The translations under genes and the position numbers were made by a program. Positions 44,492 to 51,725 of a stretch of DNA of 64,000 nt are shown here, piece by piece. This DNA is from Oscillospiraceae bacterium (GTDB lineage: Bacteria > Bacillota > Clostridia > Oscillospirales > Oscillospiraceae). The first letter of the stretch is position 1, and each line of letters begins with the position of its first letter. The DNA lies in NCBI GenBank assembly GCA_015068495.1, contig SVKL01000006.1, forward strand, positions 1 to 64,000, given 5' to 3'. The notes under the pieces are model-generated. The model was not told the DNA's origin, searched no databases, and saw nothing but the letters and a program-made list of their open reading frames with translations.

Positions 44492-45391
44492 TTAATCCAA
44501 TGTAATAACTTTTCTGGAAACAATCGCATTGACAATCAATACCACCGCAAAAATCAACACTGCGTATGCCCAGCTTTGGGTACAGGCATAGTCCAAGCGG
44601 TTAATCATATTCGTGTCAATCAGCTGAACAATGGGGTTGGTACTGGTGTTGAAGTAGTCGATAATCGAATAAATCAAGCACAGCAGGATGCTGGGGGTCA
44701 GCAGCGGGAAAGTGATTTTCCAGAAGGTCTCCCACTTGGTTGCACCCTCCATCTTTGCCACCTCATACAGCTGGCTGGGAATTGCCTGCAAGCCAATGAT
44801 GAAAATGATAATCTGCAGCGCGGTGTTCCAAACTAAGTTAAACAACGTGCCCGCATAGACCGTGAATTTTTCTATCAGTGGCGTGAGCACACCGAAGCTT
44901 TGGATGATGTCATTCACAAAGCCGGTCATTTCGCCGGACAGGGTGATAAATGCGTTGCCGCTTTCCTTCATTTCGGATGAGCCGCCAAGGCTGTTAAACG
45001 CAGCCATAATGGGTGCTGCACCGAAAATCATAGGCAGGAACAGGGATGTACGGAAGAACAGACGGCCGGGGAATTTATCAACCAGCAAAACTGCCAAGAA
45101 GATACTGATGAACATAATCACGAGGATTTGAACCAGCATCTCAGAGGACATAGTAATCAGCTTCTTGATGAATTCCGCATCATCGTTGGCCATATATCTC
45201 CAGTTTTCAAAGCCGATGGGTGTCAGAAGCAGGCCGTCGCTGCCAACGGTAACTCTGTGGAAGGTATAGTTCAAAGATTCCAGCAGAGGCTTCATAAACA
45301 GCCATATGAAACCGATAATGAAGGGTAACACAAACAGCAGACCGGTCTTATCGGTAGGGGTCAATAATGTGCGTTTTTTTGTTTTCTTCAT
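44492..45391 (-). CDS. Carbohydrate ABC importer permease, MalF/LplB type (pair 2)
   Basis: This 299-aa permease starts with a basic cytoplasmic tail, then six membrane segments. The EAA-type loop reads YEVAKMEGATKWETFWKITF in part (EVAKMEGA). Its ATG overlaps the DUF5696 stop by 4 nt (ATGA), with GGAGG upstream, so translation is coupled to the DUF5696 protein. Confidence 0.92.
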   Translation of the reverse strand: MKKTKKRTLLTPTDKTGLLFVLPFIIGFIWLFMKPLLESLNYTFHRVTVGSDGLLLTPIGFENWRYMANDDAEFIKKLITMSSEMLVQILVIMFISIFLAVLLVDKFPGRLFFRTSLFLPMIFGAAPIMAAFNSLGGSSEMKESGNAFITLSGEMTGFVNDIIQSFGVLTPLIEKFTVYAGTLFNLVWNTALQIIIFIIGLQAIPSQLYEVAKMEGATKWETFWKITFPLLTPSILLCLIYSIIDYFNTSTNPIVQLIDTNMINRLDYACTQSWAYAVLIFAVVLIVNAIVSRKVITLD

Positions 45392-47724
45392 TTTGCACCT
45401 CCGGTAACGACCAGATAACTTCTTGCGGCTACTTCCTTACCGCCGTATGTGTAGGGATCTTCGCCATAGTTTACAATCACTTCACCGGATTCGTACGCTG
45501 TCAAGGTGACATCCTCTTCCAGATATTCGTGATTCAGAATCTCCTTGCCTGCAAACTGGCTTACTGCCTCTTGCATTGCAAGATACTCTTCAACAACTGT
45601 ATTCTTCCAGTAATCGTAGGAATAAGAAACCATTGTATTATAATCTGTGCCAACCAGCTGGGAAACGTCGCCGTAAATCAGATTGAATTTCAGATTCGTA
45701 CCGGTTTCCAAAGCCTTCAGGAAAGCGTACTCATAGTCCACAGTGGTGTTGATGCCGTTTGCAGTTACCAAGGAATTGCCTTGGAAGACCAGCTGATAGA
45801 AGGGAACGCTTTGGTCCTGCATATCAAAGCTACTGTTGCAATCGGACACATCCGTCATCACATCGGCATAAGCCATCGCGTAGGCATTGCCGCCGTGGAG
45901 CATCAGATACTGGGTCTTCTCATCCACAGTCTTCAGAGTCTGTTTCCACAGATCCAAAACCTGTGTCTTGGTGATGAGGTTTTCGTCCTTGGAGTAGTCG
46001 GAGTACAAGATTTCACCCAATCTTGCCAAGGAAATCTGGTTTACGTTCCACTTTGCTGCAGAATCTGCAAACATAGCAGATACTTCAGAAGCCAACTGGG
46101 GACGCAGCAGGTGCCAACGGCTGTCCTTAATTTGTGTGCCCAAGTCCAAATTGTACTTGTATTGGAAAGCATAGCCGTCAAAGAAGGTCTTGACGCTGTC
46201 GCCGTTTTCTGTGTAGCCGTTGCCGTTTTCATACAAGTCCACAGGGTTGGATTCCAAGAACAGCAGAACACCCTGCTCCTCCAGATAAGAAATCATATTC
46301 TTAAATTCTTTCTTGGAGCCCAAGACCGATTCGTTGGAAACCTCATTATAAATTTTATTGTTTAAGCCGCTGTCCAACGCGCCTGCGTAATTAATAATCA
46401 AATTCTCAACACCTTGAGACTTTAATTCCTTAACAATTTCGCATACATCGTTGTAGGTGGTCAGCGCCGTAACCACAGGACGCTTCACGCCCATTACGTA
46501 CTTCTTGATGCTGACTGCGCCAATCAGATCCAGAACCATATACTTCTTATCTGCCAGCTCGGAGTCCTTCAGCTGATCGGTCTCCTGCAGATATGTTCTG
46601 TAACGGTTACTCATACCGGTGTAGTTAGCCTCATCGCCATTGAGGAAGAAGTAACGTACAGCATAATTCTTGCCGTGGGTCAAATCCTCACTGTAGTCAA
46701 TAGTATAGCTGTCTACACGGGAAATGTGACTACCTTCCTTAAACAGGATGCTGTACTCACGCAGAACTGCGCTGGCGTACACGTGGTTATAGGAGCTATC
46801 CTTCTTGCTGGTGGAGGCAGCAATTGCGCTGCAGCCCTCACCGGAGGTAATTACGCCCAAAAACGCGTGGTCATTGGTCTTTGCGCCGAAGACGGGCAAA
46901 GTCACTTTCTGCTGAACAGTCCCCTGCTCCTTCTTTTCCAAGGTAGGATTCTCGCCGTATACATCTGCGTAATAAGCTTGCTTGGTTTGCTTATTATTAT
47001 TGTACTCAATCAGAGCGCCGGAGCCATCGGGCACCAGCAGATAGCCCTCATCCTCAAGGCCGCCGGCACCAAAGTAAGGCAGCAGGGCAATTTCTTCAAC
47101 CATATAGGGGTTGCTGCCCACACCCTTAATCTCACTGGTTACAATCTCCGCTTGGAAGCCGTCCTCAGTAAGGGTGTACTGCACAGGGATATACACATTG
47201 GCTGTGGGGAAGCCAAAGGTAAATTTAATGCCGTTGTCGATGAGCTCGTGGGTCATTCTGCCCTTTTTAATACTGCCGCCAAAGTTATCAAAATCAACGA
47301 AAATACCCTTTTCCATATTGATAAACTTTACGATAATCTGGCTGTTCAGCTGGGACATCATCGTCACATATTTATCTTCGCTCCGGTCTTGGGGGTTGGA
47401 ATACCACTTCATACCGGAAGCTTTTTCCGTCACGCAAATTTCACCGGTGGTAAAATCTGCTTCCAGAATCAGATCAGAATTCTCAGCAACCTTATTAAAG
47501 CCGGCCTCGCCGTAGTTTGCCTTTTTGTTGCTGATTTTCTCGTCACTCTGTTCCTGATTGGCTGCCAGTGCCCGCGCCACATCGTCCCGATAGATATTGT
47601 AAGCAGCGTAGCCTACCACAGCTACCAGCGCCACTATCAGCGAAATGCTGATTACACGGGTAATCGTTTCTCTTCTTTTCCGGATTGCCCGCTTCCATTT
47701 CCAAAATACTTCTTTTATGTTCAT
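45388..47724 (-). CDS. Membrane-anchored DUF5696 protein
   Basis: This 778-aa protein has a basic cytoplasmic N-terminus, one membrane anchor (about residues 23-42) and a ~730-aa extracellular part, matching the DUF5696 family as I recall it. The first half is beta-rich; the middle (VVTALTTYNDVCEIVKEL, LIINYAGALDSG, GVLLFLESNPVDLY) alternates strands and helices like a TIM barrel, and the last ~80 residues look like a beta-sandwich. This layout recalls glycoside hydrolases, but I see no assignable catalytic pair. GGAG places the start at 47724. It lies between the YIP1 gene and permease pair 2, coupled to the latter. Confidence 0.8.
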   Translation of the reverse strand: MNIKEVFWKWKRAIRKRRETITRVISISLIVALVAVVGYAAYNIYRDDVARALAANQEQSDEKISNKKANYGEAGFNKVAENSDLILEADFTTGEICVTEKASGMKWYSNPQDRSEDKYVTMMSQLNSQIIVKFINMEKGIFVDFDNFGGSIKKGRMTHELIDNGIKFTFGFPTANVYIPVQYTLTEDGFQAEIVTSEIKGVGSNPYMVEEIALLPYFGAGGLEDEGYLLVPDGSGALIEYNNNKQTKQAYYADVYGENPTLEKKEQGTVQQKVTLPVFGAKTNDHAFLGVITSGEGCSAIAASTSKKDSSYNHVYASAVLREYSILFKEGSHISRVDSYTIDYSEDLTHGKNYAVRYFFLNGDEANYTGMSNRYRTYLQETDQLKDSELADKKYMVLDLIGAVSIKKYVMGVKRPVVTALTTYNDVCEIVKELKSQGVENLIINYAGALDSGLNNKIYNEVSNESVLGSKKEFKNMISYLEEQGVLLFLESNPVDLYENGNGYTENGDSVKTFFDGYAFQYKYNLDLGTQIKDSRWHLLRPQLASEVSAMFADSAAKWNVNQISLARLGEILYSDYSKDENLITKTQVLDLWKQTLKTVDEKTQYLMLHGGNAYAMAYADVMTDVSDCNSSFDMQDQSVPFYQLVFQGNSLVTANGINTTVDYEYAFLKALETGTNLKFNLIYGDVSQLVGTDYNTMVSYSYDYWKNTVVEEYLAMQEAVSQFAGKEILNHEYLEEDVTLTAYESGEVIVNYGEDPYTYGGKEVAARSYLVVTGGAK

Positions 47725-47750
47725 TTTATTCTCCATTCCATGCAAATCGA

Positions 47751-48383
47751 TTAATATCTAAGCTCGAAAATAACTGTAACTACAAAGTAATACAGCTGCT
47801 CAAACAAAATCAACAGCATTAATACAATAAAGAACATGATTATCAGGCAAACAATCGTCAAAGCAATGGCATATATGGTCTTCGCAAATGAATACTCGTG
47901 CATTTCCTGCAGACCGCTGAAAGCAATAATTGCGCCCCAAATCTGGGAAACTGTTACTGCATAGGTCAGGAACACTTGCTCGTCACCTGCTAATACCAAG
48001 CTAAGCAATGTGGTTATAAACCGAACAATGATATAGGGAACCAAAGCATTGGCCGCAACCACACAGATATCCTTCAGCTTGCCCTTGCCTTCCATCAGTG
48101 TACACATACACCAGTTGGACAGACAAACCATCACGAACATCAAGACGGTAACCATAGCGGTACGCAGCAAGCTTGTGTCAGCTGCCTTAAACTGGTTCAT
48201 ATCATAGTCTGTTGCCACACGGTAAAACAGCTCAACGAAAAGCCAGAGAATTACGGTGATCAGCACCACAGCAGTAGAGCCCTTCTTATTCGCTCTTAAC
48301 TCCAAGAATCCGTCTCTCGGATGCTTGCAGATATAAAACGGATATGCGTAGGGGCTCATTGTATCAAATCCTGTACGTTTCAT
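47751..48383 (-). CDS. YIP1-family membrane protein
   Basis: This 210-aa protein has five membrane segments starting about residue 37, and the Yip1 pattern (a short N-terminal cytoplasmic part, then MCTLMEGKGKLKDICVVAAN, shown by EGKGKLKD, before ALVPY). Yip1-domain proteins in bacteria are uncharacterised membrane proteins, often next to transporters. Its ATG shares a base with the stop of the beta-propeller gene, so the two are coupled. It probably assists assembly of, or forms part of, the surface complex coded here. Confidence 0.82.
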   Translation of the reverse strand: MKRTGFDTMSPYAYPFYICKHPRDGFLELRANKKGSTAVVLITVILWLFVELFYRVATDYDMNQFKAADTSLLRTAMVTVLMFVMVCLSNWCMCTLMEGKGKLKDICVVAANALVPYIIVRFITTLLSLVLAGDEQVFLTYAVTVSQIWGAIIAFSGLQEMHEYSFAKTIYAIALTIVCLIIMFFIVLMLLILFEQLYYFVVTVIFELRY

Positions 48384-49858
48384 TACTTATCACCCCTCCG
48401 TTTCTTTATGCTCCAAAATACATTTGCTGTAATATCGATTATCTTTTCATAGCCCAAAATGCCAATCAAAAGAATCACTACAACAGCTGCTACCAATGCA
48501 AAGTTCTTACGAACCTTCTCATCACGCAAGGCAGCCTTCGCTTCGCCGTAGCCAGCCTGGTCCTTGCCAAGCTCAAAGTACTCCATAGCCTTTTCATATT
48601 CGCCCATACTCATATAGGCCTTACCCAGACCTTTATAAGCTTGGGTGTAGTTAGCATTCATTCTGAGCACTTCCATCCAAGGCTCAATGGATTCCTGATA
48701 CAAGCCCTGATTATACAGATAGTTTGCAGACCGAATCATCTTGCCGTAGAATGTTTGCTCCATCACTGTAACGGTATTTTTGCCGGAGTCCAGCACCAAC
48801 AGGCTGTTGTTGCTGTCGGATTCCAAGGAAACAGGCTGGGAGAACAGGCCTTCCTGATAACCCATACCGCCAAAAACAGCCAGCAGATTACAACCCTCGT
48901 CATACTGGAACAGGTGACCGGATGTAATATCCACAATGGTAAAGGCGCCTTCGTTATCCACGGTGATATCCGTCAGAACCGTACCCTTAATCTTACGCTC
49001 CTTGGTAAGTGTAAACAAATCGACGCTTTGCGGGAAAACGTTGTTACCCAAAGCGTTCAGCTTGGAGATCGGGGTAGCTACAGATTCCACCAAGGGAGAC
49101 ACCGTATAAACGAATCTGTCCTCGGACCAGAACAAGTTATTAAATTCCACGGGCTGGAAGCTCACCTGCGACTGAGCATTTGCCGCATCAGACAAGATGC
49201 TACGCCAGAAGTGCTCCATCTGCATTGCAGCTGTCATTTTCAGCTTGTTGGTACCGTAGAAGCCTAAGAAGTTATTTGCGCTGTCCACCAGCAATGCGCC
49301 GGTGTTGATATTACCGGATGTAATATACATAATGCCCATATTATCCACGATAATCTTCTTGGGCTTGTAGGGAACTGTGGGATCCAAAAGCTCGTCAACA
49401 GGCTTATCATAGATCTTTTTCACATTGCCTTCCAAGTCAGACACCAAAACACGGTTGTTTTCTGTGTCCGCAATGTACAGGCACTGGTTCTCTTCACGAT
49501 AGAACAGACCCTGTGCACCCGCTGCAAGAGTGGTGGGCTGACCTTCATAGGTAAAGTCCTTCAGTTCCTTGATACAATGATAGTCTTTATCCAGAACAAG
49601 CACACGGCAGTTGCCGGCATCCAAGATATAAGTCTGATCATTGTTATCCACAAAAATGTCTCTGGGGTCACTCATCGGTGTGACACCCATAAGGGTTTCA
49701 TCAATAACGACTTTCACCTGATACGCGTTTGTAGACGGTACCGGCTGATTTTCCTCGTACGTGTAAGTCCTGTCAGGCTGGGCAGCGCAAACCGCCATTG
49801 CTGAGGAAGTCAGTATGAGTATCACAGCCAATATCAGGCATCCTAATTTTTTTCTCAT
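48383..49858 (-). CDS. Extracellular beta-propeller (NHL-like) and TPR protein with C-terminal anchor
   Basis: This 491-aa protein has a signal peptide (about 1-25, cleavage near VCAA), an NHL-like six-bladed beta-propeller (about 60-365; repeats such as DPRDIFVDNNDQTYILDAGNCRV, seen as YILDAGNCRVLVLD, and LYIADTENNRVLVSD), a TPR segment (about 385-445; YTQAYKGLGKAYMSMGEYEKAMEYF, seen as AYKGLGKAYMSMGEYEKA), then a membrane helix (about 452-472) and the basic tail KKRRGDK. The whole folded part should face outwards. The role is probably protein or glycan binding on the cell surface. It follows permease pair 1 after 33 nt and is coupled to YIP1. Confidence 0.82.
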   Translation of the reverse strand: MRKKLGCLILAVILILTSSAMAVCAAQPDRTYTYEENQPVPSTNAYQVKVVIDETLMGVTPMSDPRDIFVDNNDQTYILDAGNCRVLVLDKDYHCIKELKDFTYEGQPTTLAAGAQGLFYREENQCLYIADTENNRVLVSDLEGNVKKIYDKPVDELLDPTVPYKPKKIIVDNMGIMYITSGNINTGALLVDSANNFLGFYGTNKLKMTAAMQMEHFWRSILSDAANAQSQVSFQPVEFNNLFWSEDRFVYTVSPLVESVATPISKLNALGNNVFPQSVDLFTLTKERKIKGTVLTDITVDNEGAFTIVDITSGHLFQYDEGCNLLAVFGGMGYQEGLFSQPVSLESDSNNSLLVLDSGKNTVTVMEQTFYGKMIRSANYLYNQGLYQESIEPWMEVLRMNANYTQAYKGLGKAYMSMGEYEKAMEYFELGKDQAGYGEAKAALRDEKVRKNFALVAAVVVILLIGILGYEKIIDITANVFWSIKKRRGDK

Positions 49859-49891
49859 ATACACACCTCACTTCAATGTCATTCCGGTGTT

Positions 49892-50752
49892 TTAATCCTT
49901 AATGCCAGAGTGAGCCATCGTCTGGAGCATCTTGCTCTGAGTCAGAATGAAGGACACAATGGGAGGGATCATCAAAAGCACACCGGCTGCGGCTGTTGCG
50001 CCGGTACGGGCGATACCGCCTGCGCTAATCTGGCTCAGTGCGGTGGGAAGCAGCTTCAGCTCTTCCTTAAAGACTACGCCTGCAGAGCCTGCATTCCAAA
50101 CGCTGGTAAAGGAAAGCACCATAACCGTCATCCACGCGGGCTTTACGTTGGGCATAATCACATTCATAAAGATAACAAAGTCATTTGCGCCGTCCAGCTT
50201 TGCTGCATCCAACAGAGAATCCGGAATCTGCAGCATAAACTGACGCAGCAGGAACATATGCAGAGTGGATGCAAGGCTGGGCAGAATCAGAACCCAGTAG
50301 GTATTGATGAGGCCAAGCTTTGCCTTCACGATGTAGGAAGGCAATGCTGTAACACCGCCGGAGAACAGCAGCGTCAGCATAATCAGTCTCCACAGCATAT
50401 CCTTGCCGGGGAATTTCTTCTTTGCGAAGGGGTACGCAGCCATAGCGCCAATGAGAACGCCACAACCGGTACTGGTAATACTAACAAAGATACTGTTAAA
50501 CAGGTATCTGGAGAAAGGAACCGTCAGGTCGGAAACCAACTGGAACAGTTGAGAATAGTTACCGAACGTGGGGTTTACTGCGTAAAAACGCGGCGGGAAG
50601 ATAAACAGCTCTTCAACCGGCTTAATAGACTGAATGATGTTATAATACAGCGGCAAGCCCATAAAGATGCCAACCAGTACCAGCATAAGAAAGACTAAAA
50701 AGTTGCCGAAGTGAGAGCGATTCAATTGTTTGTGTATACGTATTATTTTCAT
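49892..50752 (-). CDS. Carbohydrate ABC importer permease, MalG/LplC type (pair 1)
   Basis: This 286-aa permease has six membrane segments and the EAA loop LDAAKLDGANDFVIFMNVI (key residues DAAKLDGA). AGGAGAG sets the ATG at 50752, only 10 nt after the partner permease's stop. Together with that gene and the 953-aa receptor it forms importer 1. Confidence 0.92.
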   Translation of the reverse strand: MKIIRIHKQLNRSHFGNFLVFLMLVLVGIFMGLPLYYNIIQSIKPVEELFIFPPRFYAVNPTFGNYSQLFQLVSDLTVPFSRYLFNSIFVSITSTGCGVLIGAMAAYPFAKKKFPGKDMLWRLIMLTLLFSGGVTALPSYIVKAKLGLINTYWVLILPSLASTLHMFLLRQFMLQIPDSLLDAAKLDGANDFVIFMNVIMPNVKPAWMTVMVLSFTSVWNAGSAGVVFKEELKLLPTALSQISAGGIARTGATAAAGVLLMIPPIVSFILTQSKMLQTMAHSGIKD

Positions 50753-50762
50753 AATCTCTCTC

Positions 50763-51677
50763 CTAATCTTCAACCAGTACCTTGTTGATAACCTTATTTA
50801 CAATCAGCATCACCAGCAGAAGCACGGTACTGATTGCACAGGCGTAACCCAGCTCATACCGAACTCCGCCGTAGTCATCAATGTGGTTGATAATCGTATG
50901 GGTAGCATAGTCAACAGAGGGGTTACCGCAAAGAGCAGCGGGAACTGCGCCGACTGCAAAGGAGCTGGAAATCTGCATAACAGCACCGAACAGCAGCTGC
51001 GGCTTCATCTGAGGCAGGGTCAGGAACCAAATTTCCTGGAATCTGTTGTGCACGCCGTCAATTGCGCCGGCTTCATACAGGGTGGTATCCACGGTCTTAA
51101 AGCCTGCCAGGAAGGACAGGAAGCTGGTACCCAAGCTCAGCCACAGCTGAACGATAATACAGCAAACCAGCATATAGTCTGTATCCTGCAGCCACAAAAT
51201 GGGGGCATCGATAAAGCCCAGCTTCATCAGAAGACCGTTGAGCAAGCCGTAACGGTCAGCGCTGAGGATGTAGGTCCAAATAACGTAGACACTACCTGAA
51301 ATAGAAGGCGCATAGAATATCAAGGTCATAACAGAACGGACCTTATTGGGCAATTCGTTAATAAACCATGCGAAGATAAAGCAAGCTATGTAGCCAACAG
51401 GACCGGTGATAAACGCCATTATCATCGTATTTCTGACGGCGATAATAAACACGTCATCATTCAAAAACAGGGTTTTGTAGTTATCGAACCCGACAAAGTT
51501 GGGTGTTTGCAGCATATTGAAGTCAGTAAAGCTCAAAACAATTGCCGCAACAACGGGAATCACTGTAAAGATAAAAAACGCAATCAGGAATGGAGCAATC
51601 ATAAAGTAGCTGGAGCGTTCCCTATACATACTCTTGACTGTCGTTTTTAGTCTGTAGGGTTTTTTCGTACGACTCAT
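50763..51677 (-). CDS. Carbohydrate ABC importer permease, MalF/LplB type (pair 1)
   Basis: This 304-aa permease has a basic N-terminal tail and six membrane segments, and the EAA loop YEAGAIDGVHNRFQEIWFLT (key residues EAGAIDG). The ATG at 51677 is preferred; an upstream in-frame GTG lies too close to the AAGG site. It follows the receptor gene by 48 nt. Confidence 0.92.
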   Translation of the reverse strand: MSRTKKPYRLKTTVKSMYRERSSYFMIAPFLIAFFIFTVIPVVAAIVLSFTDFNMLQTPNFVGFDNYKTLFLNDDVFIIAVRNTMIMAFITGPVGYIACFIFAWFINELPNKVRSVMTLIFYAPSISGSVYVIWTYILSADRYGLLNGLLMKLGFIDAPILWLQDTDYMLVCCIIVQLWLSLGTSFLSFLAGFKTVDTTLYEAGAIDGVHNRFQEIWFLTLPQMKPQLLFGAVMQISSSFAVGAVPAALCGNPSVDYATHTIINHIDDYGGVRYELGYACAISTVLLLVMLIVNKVINKVLVED

Positions 51678-51725
51678 CACTTTCACCTTTCAAAATAATC
51701 TTAATTATTTTTTAGAATTCATTCC

